A stretch of DNA of 64,000 bases. Origin: Tenacibaculum sp. M341. Lineage in GTDB: Bacteria; Bacteroidota; Bacteroidia; Flavobacteriales; Flavobacteriaceae. The stretch is from contig NZ_SJXJ01000001.1 in NCBI RefSeq assembly GCF_004337695.1, positions 401,123-465,122 of the forward strand, given 5' to 3'. The translations under genes were made by a program, and so were the position numbers. The notes beneath the pieces are model-generated. The model saw only the letters and a program-made list of their open reading frames with translations. It was not told the DNA's origin and did not search any database. Each line of letters opens with the position of its first letter. Positions within the stretch are counted from its first letter, which is position 1. Positions 52,231-63,883 of this stretch are shown here, in pieces.

Positions 52231-52238
52231 CAAATATA
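52231..52238 (-). promoter_or_regulatory. -7 box of the lytic transglycosylase-like gene
   Basis: TATATTTG on the minus strand. The rest of the 390-bp gap to 52574 is AT-rich; a weak hairpin (ACCGAAAAA...TTTTTTCGGT, about 52263-52289) may end MltG transcription. Confidence 0.6.
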
Positions 52239-52574
52239 TGATAAAAATACAAATGGCAATACACCGAAAAAGACACTTGTTTTTTCGGTATTATTATTTT
52301 TATAGTAAAGAGGGTTTTAAAATAGAAAAAACATAATTTCTGCTTCGTTTAACTTGTTAAAATTCCTAAAATAGGTTAATTTATTGAAGAATAAATTTTT
52401 GTTAAAAAAACAGTAGTTTCAACTAAACTAAGCTATTAACGTGTTAAAAACCTGTATTATTGTTAAAAATGTTATTTTTTTCTAAAAAATTATCGCTAAA
52501 ATTTTAATGGTAAAATTAAAGTATTGAAAGCTAGTTTGTAATGTTGTAAAAAAAATGATTATTTGAGTAAAAAA

Positions 52575-53600
52575 TTATCTTTTAATTCCTTGTTTACTGA
52601 TCCAACGCTGATATTTAGCTGCATTTCTGTTATGCTGTGCTAAAGTTTTGGCAAAATCATGAAATCCGATTTTATCTACACTAGCACACATATAATAATA
52701 TTGATGTTGTTCTGGATTCAAAACGGCATCAATAGCAGAAATATCAGGCATACCAATTGGAGAAGGAGGTAAGCCTACATTTTTATAAGTATTGTATGGT
52801 GAATCTATTTCTAAATCTTTATTCAAAACACGTTTAACAATAAAATCTTGTCCATTTTTTTCTTTTAAAGCATAAATAACCGTTGGATCAGCTTGTAATG
52901 CCCAGCCGCTCTTGTATCTATTTAAATACAATCCAGCAACTGTTGGTCTTTCAGAAACTTTGGCGGTTTCTTTTTGAACAATCGAGGCTAATGTAGAAAC
53001 TTGATTTTTTGTAAGTCCAAGTTTTTCAGCCTTTGCAGTCCTATTTTTATTCCAAAACTTGTTGTAATAACTCAACATTTTATCTCTGAATTTTTCAGGA
53101 CTAGTATTCCAGTAAAATTCATATTGATTAGGAATATACATTGCAAGAGCAGATCTTTTATCAAGATTTTGTTTTTTTAAAAAAGAAATGTCAGTCATTG
53201 CAGTTAACAAAGAAACACTATCAGTTTCTATTTGTTGTGCTATTCTACCAGCTAATTTTTCTAATGAATCTTGATTGTTAAAAGTAACTTTAACAGCCAC
53301 TTGATTTCCTGATCTTAATAAATTAACAAGAGCATTGGTAGTCATTCCTTTTTTTAATAAATACCTACCAGCCTTTGGTTTATTGTATTTTTTTAAACCT
53401 GCAACAAAGGTAAAATCACTTGTGTTTTCAACTACATTACTTATAAGTTTGGAAACTTCATCTAAATTACTATTTGTAGGAATAAATATTTCAGCATCTT
53501 TAATAACAGTTTTTCCAAACACTTTTTTGTAATAAGAAAAACCAAAAATACCACCAATTAAAAATAGTGCAACTACAATGTAAATTAATTTATTTTTCAT
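52575..53600 (-). CDS. mltG: endolytic murein transglycosylase (MltG/YceG)
   Basis: This 341-residue protein has an N-terminal membrane anchor (KLIYIVVALFLIGGIFGFSYY) and a YceG-like domain with catalytic Glu in IVQKETAKVSERPTVAGLYLNRY, followed by WALQADPTVIYAL, SPYNTY and GLPPSPI. It cleaves nascent peptidoglycan and ends glycan polymerisation. Its start overlaps the end of the GNAT gene by 11 bp, so the two are co-transcribed. Confidence 0.92.
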   Translation of the reverse strand: MKNKLIYIVVALFLIGGIFGFSYYKKVFGKTVIKDAEIFIPTNSNLDEVSKLISNVVENTSDFTFVAGLKKYNKPKAGRYLLKKGMTTNALVNLLRSGNQVAVKVTFNNQDSLEKLAGRIAQQIETDSVSLLTAMTDISFLKKQNLDKRSALAMYIPNQYEFYWNTSPEKFRDKMLSYYNKFWNKNRTAKAEKLGLTKNQVSTLASIVQKETAKVSERPTVAGLYLNRYKSGWALQADPTVIYALKEKNGQDFIVKRVLNKDLEIDSPYNTYKNVGLPPSPIGMPDISAIDAVLNPEQHQYYYMCASVDKIGFHDFAKTLAQHNRNAAKYQRWISKQGIKR

Positions 53601-54117
53601 GAATCAGTTGAAATAAGATTTCATCTTTATAAGCACCTTTTGATAAAATCCAATCTTTTTTTATACCTATTTGTTTAAAATTATGCTTTTTAAATAAATG
53701 CAAGCTGTTATTATTATCACTTGTAACATTAGCATAAAGTTGATGCAGCTGTAAATGTATAAAACTATAATTAATTAATAAACTTAAAGCCTCAGAAGCA
53801 TATCCTTTTTTTTGAGAATTTGTATGAATAATGATTCCAACTCCAGCTCTTTTATTTTTTGGATCAAAATCAAATAAATCAATTAAACCTACATTTTTAT
53901 TAGTACCATTTTCTTTAACGGCTAATCGAAGTTGTTTGGCTTCATATATATCTAAATGACAGTTTTCAATATATTGCTTTAATAAAAATTTAGAAAAAGG
54001 AGCTTGTGTGTTGCTTAATTCCCAGAAAGATTCATCATTCTCAATTGTAAACAAAAATTCGAGATCTTCAGGTTCTATAGCCTTTAAAGAAACTAGTTTT
54101 CCTTTTAATGTATTCAT
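53590..54117 (-). CDS. GNAT family N-acetyltransferase
   Basis: This 175-residue protein has a GNAT fold with the acetyl-CoA loop GVGIIIHTNSQKKGYASEALSLLINYSF and a C-terminal SDNNNSLHLFKKHNFKQIGIKKDWI segment, similar to RimJ/RimL. Target is unknown. It overlaps the mltG start and lies 44 bp downstream of dapF. Confidence 0.85.
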   Translation of the reverse strand: MNTLKGKLVSLKAIEPEDLEFLFTIENDESFWELSNTQAPFSKFLLKQYIENCHLDIYEAKQLRLAVKENGTNKNVGLIDLFDFDPKNKRAGVGIIIHTNSQKKGYASEALSLLINYSFIHLQLHQLYANVTSDNNNSLHLFKKHNFKQIGIKKDWILSKGAYKDEILFQLIHEK

Positions 54118-54161
54118 TAAATTAATTTAGTAGCTGTAAACTTAAAGATTTTAAAGAAATA

Positions 54162-54938
54162 TTACACAATAATGTTACCTTCAAAAACAAAATCAGCAGG
54201 ACCTTTTAAAAATACATTTGAGTATATATTGTTATTATAATCAAAAGATACTGTCAAATTTCCACCTTCAACCTTTAAGTCAATGGTATTTTTGTTGGTT
54301 TTATTAGTAGCGTACATTGCTATTGCAGCAGCAGTTGCACCCGTACCACAGGCCAAGGTTTCATTTTCTACACCTCTTTCGTAAGTTCTTAATCTAAAAG
54401 CACCCTCACCAAGTGGTTCAACAAAATTTACATTACTACCTTCTTTACCATATATGTTATTTCTAATGTCTCTTCCTTTATTGAAAACATCAAAATTTCC
54501 AATATCAGAAACTAATTCAACATGATGAGGAGATCCAGTATTAGTAAAAACATAATTTTCTTTTATATCTACACTATTTACATCAATCATTTGTAAAGAA
54601 ACAATATTGTCTTTTATAGTTGCGTGATGCAGTCCATCAATAGCATTAAAGGTTGTTGAGTGCTCAAAAATTCCTAATTGATGAGCAAAAGCGACAATAC
54701 ACCTTCCTCCATTACCACACATTGTACTTTCATTTCCATCAGCATTGAAATAAACCATTCTAAAGTCTGTATCTTCATCATTTTCAAGAAGAATGAAGCC
54801 ATCTGCTCCAATTCCGAAATTACGATGGCATAATGAATTGATAATTTGAACATTTTCTTTTGGAAAGTTATTCGCTCTATTATCGACTATTATAAAGTCG
54901 TTCCCAGTTCCTTGGTATTTTTTAAAAGTAATTTTCAT
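54162..54938 (-). CDS. dapF: diaminopimelate epimerase
   Basis: This 258-residue protein starts at the ATG at 54938 (a longer frame to 54986 would include the promoter). It has the two catalytic cysteines in MCGNGGRCIVAF and LACGTGATAAA, plus YQGTGNDFI. It converts LL- to meso-diaminopimelate for lysine and cell-wall synthesis. First gene of the dapF-GNAT-mltG unit. Confidence 0.93.
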   Translation of the reverse strand: MKITFKKYQGTGNDFIIVDNRANNFPKENVQIINSLCHRNFGIGADGFILLENDEDTDFRMVYFNADGNESTMCGNGGRCIVAFAHQLGIFEHSTTFNAIDGLHHATIKDNIVSLQMIDVNSVDIKENYVFTNTGSPHHVELVSDIGNFDVFNKGRDIRNNIYGKEGSNVNFVEPLGEGAFRLRTYERGVENETLACGTGATAAAIAMYATNKTNKNTIDLKVEGGNLTVSFDYNNNIYSNVFLKGPADFVFEGNIIV

Positions 54939-54944
54939 GTGTCG

Positions 54945-54952
54945 CAAAGATA
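54945..54952 (-). promoter_or_regulatory. dapF -7 box close to the start codon
   Basis: TATCTTTG on the minus strand lies only 6 bp upstream of the ATG, so the transcript has almost no leader. Confidence 0.6.
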
Positions 54953-55019
54953 CATATTTACATAAGATAAGAGTACTGTTAAACACTGGTTAAAGTGCGT
55001 TAAAATGAAGTTAAACAGA

Positions 55020-55049
55020 TTGAGTTAAAATGTTTAAATTGTATATTTG
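55020..55049 (+). promoter_or_regulatory. HtrA gene promoter
   Basis: TATATTTG (55042-55049) with TTG (55020-55022) 19 nt upstream. Confidence 0.65.
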
Positions 55050-55069
55050 AGTAACAAAATTTAGTAATT

Positions 55070-56455
55070 ATGAAGAGAGTATTTGGAATTTTAGGCATCG
55101 CTTTCTTAGGAGGAGTGTTTGCGTTAGGAGGTTACAAATTATTTATAGAACAACCCCAACTTATTATTGAAAAAACAGCAGAACCAGCTTTACAAACCGT
55201 TAGAGCTAATTATACACCAGCAATTGTAAATACAGTTGCAGAGCCTACTGATTTTACAGAAGCAGCAGAAAAAACAGTAAATGCTGTAGTACATGTTAAA
55301 AATACAGCTGTAAAAGAGGTTTATAATCCTTTAGATGAATTTTTTGGAGGATCTGGTAGAAGTAAGAGACAGCAAGTAGGAACAGGAAGTGGTGTAATCA
55401 TTTCTTCGGATGGATATATTGTAACCAATAATCATGTTATTGATCAAGCTACAGAAATTGAAATTACTTTAAACAACAGAAAAAAAGTAATTGCAGAATT
55501 AATTGGTACTGATCCTGATAATGATATTGCTTTATTAAAAATAGATTCAGACATTGAGTTACCTTATATTACATTTGGTAATTCTGACAATGCAAGAATA
55601 GGAGAATGGGTGCTGGCTGTAGGTAATCCTTATAATTTAAATTCTACTGTAACAGCAGGAATTATTAGTGCTAAAGGAAGAGATTTAGAAGGAAGCAAAA
55701 ACGTGGTAGATTCTTTTATACAAACTGATGCAGCTGTAAATCCTGGAAATAGTGGTGGAGCATTAGTAAATACAAGAGGAGAATTGATAGGTATTAATAC
55801 AGCTATTACATCAAGAACAGGTTCATACATAGGATATTCTTTTGCAGTACCGTCTAACATAACTAAAAAGATTGTAGATGATTTATTAGAATATGGAAAT
55901 GTACAAGAAGCATTAATTGGTTTTAGACCAGATCCTAATAGTTTTGATGAAGTAGAAGGAGTAAGAATTGGGTCTATTGATGAAGATAGTGATGCATTAA
56001 AAGCAGGTTTAAAAGCAGGAGATGTTATTACGAAGGTAAATAATGTAAAAATTTCTAAATTTTCAGATCTTAAAGGACAATTAAAAGCCAAAAGACCAGG
56101 AGAAGTAATTGATTTAACTGTTGACAGAGACGGTGAAGAGTTAGTGAAAACGGTTACTTTGAGCAAGAGAACTTCGTTTGTATCTAATAGGTTTAGTGTA
56201 ATTTTGAAAGATTTAACAGAATCAGATAAGAAAAAATTAAACATTGAAGGAGGTGCCAAAATAGTAGAATCTTCAAACAAAGGGTTTGAGTATTTCGAAG
56301 TTGGAAAAGGTTTCATTATAACTAAAATTAATGGTAAAGAAATCTTAAACGCATCACAAGCAGTTTCAATTTTAGAAACTTATGGGAAGACCAATGATAG
56401 AATGTACATTGAAATGTTGAACCTTAAAGGAGAAGTAGAAAGGTATAAATTTTAA
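55070..56455 (+). CDS. HtrA/Deg-family serine protease
   Basis: This 461-residue protein has an N-terminal anchor or signal segment (FGILGIAFLGGVFALGGYKLF), a trypsin-like domain with His in VTNNHVI, Asp in DPDNDIALLKI and Ser in NPGNSGGALVN, then two PDZ-like regions (about 280-370 and 390-461). It degrades misfolded periplasmic proteins. Length and layout fit DegP/DegQ-type. It has its own promoter and terminator. Confidence 0.93.
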   Translation: MKRVFGILGIAFLGGVFALGGYKLFIEQPQLIIEKTAEPALQTVRANYTPAIVNTVAEPTDFTEAAEKTVNAVVHVKNTAVKEVYNPLDEFFGGSGRSKRQQVGTGSGVIISSDGYIVTNNHVIDQATEIEITLNNRKKVIAELIGTDPDNDIALLKIDSDIELPYITFGNSDNARIGEWVLAVGNPYNLNSTVTAGIISAKGRDLEGSKNVVDSFIQTDAAVNPGNSGGALVNTRGELIGINTAITSRTGSYIGYSFAVPSNITKKIVDDLLEYGNVQEALIGFRPDPNSFDEVEGVRIGSIDEDSDALKAGLKAGDVITKVNNVKISKFSDLKGQLKAKRPGEVIDLTVDRDGEELVKTVTLSKRTSFVSNRFSVILKDLTESDKKKLNIEGGAKIVESSNKGFEYFEVGKGFIITKINGKEILNASQAVSILETYGKTNDRMYIEMLNLKGEVERYKF

Positions 56456-56471
56456 TAATTTCTAATACAAT

Positions 56472-56506
56472 AAAAAACTCGATATAAAAAAATATCGAGT
56501 TTTTTA
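56472..56506 (+). terminator. intrinsic terminator after the HtrA gene
   Basis: AAAAAACTCGATAT and ATATCGAGTTTTTT stem. Confidence 0.9.
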
Positions 56507-56578
56507 TTTTAAAAAAGTTACGAAATCGTTTGAAATAACTACTTTTGCAAAAATTTTAATATTAGTTAACACACAACT

Positions 56579-58021
56579 ATGTCAACAATAACAAATTACG
56601 AAAAAGAAGTGGTAGCACAAGCTCAAACACGTAGAGCAACCACAGAATTCATTAATGTTGTAAACGACTTATGGTACGACAAGTCTATTGAATTAGTGCT
56701 ATTTAGAAACCCTTTAGTAGATAAAAGAGCTAGTGAAGTTCTTAACTTAATAGATTATGCTAGAGAGTTTGTAGCAAAGCCAATTTCTATTCAAGATGCT
56801 TTAGAAATAGCAAAAGCTATACAATCAATAGAGTTACCAGCATCAAAGTTAGATATTGGTAAGTTAGCTTACGAATATCACTTAATTGACGATAGTAATT
56901 TAGATAAAGTTGATTTTGTTAAAAATCAACTTAAAGATGCTACTCAAGCAAATCAAATAGCTCCAAAAGATGTTGTATTATATGGTTTTGGACGTATCGG
57001 ACGCTTATTAGCTCGTGAGTTAAGTAGTAAAATGGGTAAAGGTTCTCAATTAAGATTAAGAGCTGTTGTTACTCGTGGAAAAATAGATCAATCTGTTTTA
57101 GAAAAAAGAGCTTCTTTATTAAGTGTTGATTCTGTTCACGGTGATTTCTTAGGGACAGTTCAAGTTGATGCTGATAATAACGCTTTAATCATTAACGGAA
57201 CGACCGTTTATATGATTTCTGCAGCGCAACCAGAAGATATTGATTATACTAAGTACGGTATTAACGATGCTTTAATTATAGACAACACAGGTGCTTTTAG
57301 AGATAAAGAAGCATTAAGTCGTCATTTAGTACCAAACGGAGCAAGTAAAGTATTATTAACTGCACCAGGTAAAGGAGTACCAAATATTGTTCACGGTGTA
57401 AACCATTTAGAGAACAATCCTGATAACATAGATATCTTTTCTGCTGCTTCTTGTACTACTAATGCTATTACTCCAATTTTAAAAGTATTAGAAGATAATT
57501 ACGGTATTAAAAAAGGACACTTAGAAACAATTCATGCATATACAAACGATCAAAATTTGGTTGATAATATGCACAAAAAGTACCGTAGAGGAAGAGCAGC
57601 TGCTTTAAACATGGTAATTACTGAAACAGGTGCTGGAAAAGCAGTATCAAAAGCATTGCCTGCTTTAGAAGGAAAATTAACTTCTAACGCAATTAGAGTA
57701 CCAGTACCTAATGGATCTTTAGCTATTTTAAATTTACAATTGAATTCAGAAGCTTCAGTAGATGCTATTAATTCAATTATGAAAAAGTATGCTTTAGAAG
57801 GTGATTTAGTAGAGCAAATTAAATATTCATTAAATAACGAATTAGTTTCTTCTGATATCGTAGGAACAACTGCTCCTTCAATTTTTGATAGCAAAGCTAC
57901 AATTGCTGATGGTAATACAATTGTAATCTACATTTGGTATGATAATGAGTATGGATATTCTCATCAAGTAATGCGTTTAGCAAAGCATATCGCTAAAGTT
58001 CGTAGATTTACCTATTATTAG
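56579..58021 (+). CDS. gap: glyceraldehyde-3-phosphate dehydrogenase (long form)
   Basis: This 480-residue enzyme has an N-terminal extension of about 120 residues before the Rossmann motif GFGRIGRLLAREL. The active Cys lies in SAASCTTNAITP and the C-terminal YDNEYGYSHQVMRLA is standard. Long GAPDHs of this type are common in Bacteroidota. It interconverts glyceraldehyde 3-phosphate and 1,3-bisphosphoglycerate with NAD+. A TACTTTTG sequence about 35 bp upstream may be its -7 box. Confidence 0.93.
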   Translation: MSTITNYEKEVVAQAQTRRATTEFINVVNDLWYDKSIELVLFRNPLVDKRASEVLNLIDYAREFVAKPISIQDALEIAKAIQSIELPASKLDIGKLAYEYHLIDDSNLDKVDFVKNQLKDATQANQIAPKDVVLYGFGRIGRLLARELSSKMGKGSQLRLRAVVTRGKIDQSVLEKRASLLSVDSVHGDFLGTVQVDADNNALIINGTTVYMISAAQPEDIDYTKYGINDALIIDNTGAFRDKEALSRHLVPNGASKVLLTAPGKGVPNIVHGVNHLENNPDNIDIFSAASCTTNAITPILKVLEDNYGIKKGHLETIHAYTNDQNLVDNMHKKYRRGRAAALNMVITETGAGKAVSKALPALEGKLTSNAIRVPVPNGSLAILNLQLNSEASVDAINSIMKKYALEGDLVEQIKYSLNNELVSSDIVGTTAPSIFDSKATIADGNTIVIYIWYDNEYGYSHQVMRLAKHIAKVRRFTYY

Positions 58022-58064
58022 TAGATAAAATTGAAATAGTTACAATACTATTTTATGATAAATC

Positions 58065-58098
58065 AAAAGAGATTACTTTTAAAGTAGTCTCTTTTTTA
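58065..58098 (+). terminator. intrinsic terminator after GAPDH
   Basis: AAAAGAGATTACTTT and AAAGTAGTCTCTTTT stem with T-run. Confidence 0.9.
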
Positions 58099-58159
58099 TT
58101 GTTAAGTTACTTGTATTTAGGTTGTTATTTTTTGTTTTGCTTAAAATTGCGTAAATTGT

Positions 58160-59536
58160 ATGAAACAATTTTTACAAACAAAACAATATAGAATGATTAG
58201 AAAAGTTACCCCCGTTATCTTTATGTTCATAATTTCTTTAGGGTATGCTCAGGTGTTTCCTATAGATTTTACGGATGTAGCAGACGAGAATTTTGAAGCT
58301 TTTAATGGAGCTTCTGTAAGTTATGAGGCAGATCCAAGCGATGCAAGTAACAAAACATTAAAATTAATAGGAGCTAATATGGCTTTTGACGGAGCATCAC
58401 TGGTGCTTACACAATTTGTTGATTTATCTGATGATAGTAATAACACTATTACTTTTAGAATAAATCCTACCGGAACAGGAACTGGTTCAAGCGGATCACA
58501 TTTGCTAAAATTTGAAGGACCAGATGGAAATACAGAATTAGCTTTTACTACTACAGGAACTGGTTGGCAAAATATAAGCGTAGATTTTGGAGCTGGTTTA
58601 TCTAAATATTCAAAATTGGTGATTTTTACTGATTTTGGAGATGCTAATGCAGGAAATGACGATACTTATTATTTTGATGATTTTGATGGAGGAGTAGTAT
58701 TAGCAGCTACTTGTTCAGATGGTTTAAAAAATGGTGACGAAGAAGGTGTTGACTGTGGAGGCTCATGTGCTAATGCTTGTACTATTGAAGAGCCAGCAGC
58801 AGGTGCTACAGCTCCTACTAGAGATGAAACAGCATTTGAGGTGATTTCTATTTATAGTGATGCCTATACCAACGTGTCTGGTACAAACTTCAATCCTGAT
58901 TGGGGACAAAGTACAACGTTCGCAGAGGAAATAATTGGCGGAAATAATACGATTAAATTAGGAGGATTAAACTATCAAGGTCATGCTTTTTCTGCTCCAG
59001 TTGATGTATCTGGTAAAACACACATTCATATAGATTTTTGGGCAAAAAGCTCTACCGATTTAGGATTTTTCTTAATCAATTCTTCGGCGGTATCAACACC
59101 AGCAATGGAAAAAGAATATTTGTTAATTCCTTCAGGAACCGTAGAAGAATGGAATAGTGTTGATATTCCTTTATCTAGTTTTAGTGATGTGGTAGATTTA
59201 ACTAAAGTAGATCAGTTAAAATATGACGGAAATGGAAATATTTGGATTGATAATATTTATTTCTATAAATCATCAACAGCAAGTATAGATGATGAAAAAT
59301 CGATAGCATTTTCTGTATCTCCTAATCCATCTTCATCAATTTGGAATATAACAACTAATAATAGTATGATTAATGCTGTAAAAGTGTACAATATATTAGG
59401 AGAAAAAGCTATTGATTTAACTAACTTAAATACAGATCAGCTTTCTATACCTATAGAAAAATTAAACACAGGTATTTATTTTGCTTTGTTTAAAACGGAT
59501 AAAGGAAGTGAAGTTTTAAAGCTTATAAAAAAGTAA
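58160..59536 (+). CDS. secreted protein with T9SS type A sorting domain
   Basis: This 458-residue protein has a signal peptide (MIRKVTPVIFMFIISLGYAQ; a start at the ATG at 58193 is also possible), a beta-rich carbohydrate-binding-like region, a CSDGLKNGDEEGVDCGGSCANAC linker typical of Bacteroidota surface proteins, a second beta-rich domain and a C-terminal T9SS signal (SVSPNPSSSIWNI...KLNTGIYFALFKTDKGSEVLKLIKK). It is exported to the cell surface by the type IX system. Its ligand is not evident. Confidence 0.85.
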   Translation: MKQFLQTKQYRMIRKVTPVIFMFIISLGYAQVFPIDFTDVADENFEAFNGASVSYEADPSDASNKTLKLIGANMAFDGASLVLTQFVDLSDDSNNTITFRINPTGTGTGSSGSHLLKFEGPDGNTELAFTTTGTGWQNISVDFGAGLSKYSKLVIFTDFGDANAGNDDTYYFDDFDGGVVLAATCSDGLKNGDEEGVDCGGSCANACTIEEPAAGATAPTRDETAFEVISIYSDAYTNVSGTNFNPDWGQSTTFAEEIIGGNNTIKLGGLNYQGHAFSAPVDVSGKTHIHIDFWAKSSTDLGFFLINSSAVSTPAMEKEYLLIPSGTVEEWNSVDIPLSSFSDVVDLTKVDQLKYDGNGNIWIDNIYFYKSSTASIDDEKSIAFSVSPNPSSSIWNITTNNSMINAVKVYNILGEKAIDLTNLNTDQLSIPIEKLNTGIYFALFKTDKGSEVLKLIKK

Positions 59537-59565
59537 TTTATACCATTAAATATAAATATTAATTT

Positions 59566-59600
59566 AATCCTTTTGAGGTTTTCTCAGAAGGATTTTTTTT
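59566..59600 (+). terminator. intrinsic terminator after the T9SS protein
   Basis: AATCCTTTTGAG and CTCAGAAGGATT stem with a run of T residues. Confidence 0.8.
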
Positions 59601-59672
59601 GTTAATAACGCAATTTGAATTCAATAAAATCTATGAAAGTTTTCATTAAATTAGCCAATTAAACAAACACTA

Positions 59673-62250
<2,578 letters not shown>

Positions 62251-62322
62251 TATTTTTGGCGTTTAAAACAACTATTGTTTAATATAGGATTTACATATTG
62301 AAAAAAGGATAAACATAATTTA

Positions 62323-62976
62323 ATGATTACTAAAAAAACGTTCTTTTCTATTTTGTTTTTGATTATATCTTGTGCAGATATATATGCAACGATATATGAA
62401 CACAGAGTACTTGAATTAATTTTTAAACCTTTAATTACTTGTGTTTTGGCAGTTTTATATTTGGTAAGTGTTACAAAACCCAATTTTTGGTTTATATCAG
62501 CTCTATTCTTTGCATTTTGGGGTGATGTTTTGTTAATGTTTCCTGAAAATTATTTTGTTTTAGGGTTATTATCATTTACGATTATGCATCTAATCTACAT
62601 TAAGTTGGTTGCAGGATATCTACCTAAGATAAAAATGACGACAAAACTGATTTCTTTAGGAATGTTTTTTCTCTATTTCGCAGGAATCATTTATGTAATA
62701 CAGAGTAATTTAAAAGAATTGTTTATTCCTGTAATTATATACGGATTAATCATTTCAACTTTTGGAACAGTTTCTTTATTAAATTACATGAAAAATAAAG
62801 TAACTGAAAATTTATGGTTGCTAATAGGGGCTTTAATTTTTATCATTTCTGATAGTGTTTTGGCTTTATATAAATTTCATAGCCCAGCACCTATTTTGTC
62901 ACCAATAATTATGATTACTTATATAACAGCTCAGTTTTATATTTGTAAAGCATTTATAGCTAAGTCTTTATTGTGA
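62323..62976 (+). CDS. YhhN/lysoplasmalogenase-like membrane protein (copy 1)
   Basis: This 217-residue protein has about seven to eight membrane segments and matches the YhhN family in length and arrangement (FWGDVLLMFPENYFVLGLLSFTIMHLIYI, then LIFIISDSVLALYKF). Members of this family can hydrolyse lysoplasmalogens. A second paralogue follows after about 100 bp. Confidence 0.75.
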   Translation: MITKKTFFSILFLIISCADIYATIYEHRVLELIFKPLITCVLAVLYLVSVTKPNFWFISALFFAFWGDVLLMFPENYFVLGLLSFTIMHLIYIKLVAGYLPKIKMTTKLISLGMFFLYFAGIIYVIQSNLKELFIPVIIYGLIISTFGTVSLLNYMKNKVTENLWLLIGALIFIISDSVLALYKFHSPAPILSPIIMITYITAQFYICKAFIAKSLL

Positions 62977-63074
62977 TAGTTTATAAAAACCAAATAACAT
63001 ATAGTAAATTAACAAAAACGAAATTTTATTAGAAATAATTAAAGAATAAAAGTTATCAATTATAAATAGTAATA

Positions 63075-63788
63075 ATGAAAGCTAAAGCGAACATAATTCT
63101 AATGACGTTGTTCATTTCAACTTCTCTAATGTATTTATACATGCTATATAGTGTTGAAGTGGATAATGAAGTTTTTAGAAATTCTTTAAAACCAGTTCCT
63201 TTATTGTTGTTATTGTTATTGTATGTATATCAAAGTAAAAAAGTTAACCCATCTACAGTAGTTGTATTTGTTTTAACCATACTGGCAGACATTATCACAA
63301 ATACACTTCAAATGTTCCCTATTGGTATTGTTATTTATGGTGTAGCACATTTGTTTTTAGTAGAAGTAGTGGGTAATAATGTATATAAAAGGAAAACCTA
63401 CAAGAAAGAGATTGTAAAGTATTTTTCATTAGGCGCAATATTATTCGCGGTTATTTTTACTTATGTGTTGAGTAATATGGGAAGCTCGTATTTTCCTATT
63501 ATTTTTTACGGTCTAACCATGAGTTTAGCTTTTTCAATTTTACTTATAAACTATTTAGGTAATATGAGGACAGCAAATGCTTTATTGTTAGCAGCTTTTG
63601 GTTTAAGGGTGGTTTCTGACTCAATTTATGCCATAACTATTTTTAATGAATCTAATATTACTTTTGATGTTATATCTTTAAGTATATATTTAACGGCTTC
63701 CTATTTGTTTTGTAGAGGATTTATATTGATAGATGAAAGTAAGTCTGATACTGAAGAGAGTGAGTATGAAAATCATTTTTTACACTAA
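63075..63788 (+). CDS. YhhN/lysoplasmalogenase-like membrane protein (copy 2)
   Basis: This 237-residue protein has about seven to eight membrane segments with the same order of motifs as copy 1 (ILADIITNTLQMFPIG, LRVVSDSIYAITIF, SIYLTASYLFCRGFIL), but low identity. It ends with an acidic tail. Tandem duplication is likely. The short gap that follows contains no gene before the transposase end. Confidence 0.7.
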   Translation: MKAKANIILMTLFISTSLMYLYMLYSVEVDNEVFRNSLKPVPLLLLLLLYVYQSKKVNPSTVVVFVLTILADIITNTLQMFPIGIVIYGVAHLFLVEVVGNNVYKRKTYKKEIVKYFSLGAILFAVIFTYVLSNMGSSYFPIIFYGLTMSLAFSILLINYLGNMRTANALLLAAFGLRVVSDSIYAITIFNESNITFDVISLSIYLTASYLFCRGFILIDESKSDTEESEYENHFLH

Positions 63789-63883
63789 AAACGGGGTTAA
63801 GTTATTTATTTTATAATAGTTTGTCTTTTTTCTTACTAAAAAGCAAGTTTATAATTTGTTTTTTTAAGTGTAATAGAAAGAAG

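Noticed and set aside
55630-56316. Long minus-strand open frame antisense to the HtrA gene
   Set aside because: It is a shadow of a clear HtrA protease in the opposite frame; its translation has no recognisable domain and there is no promoter or operon context.
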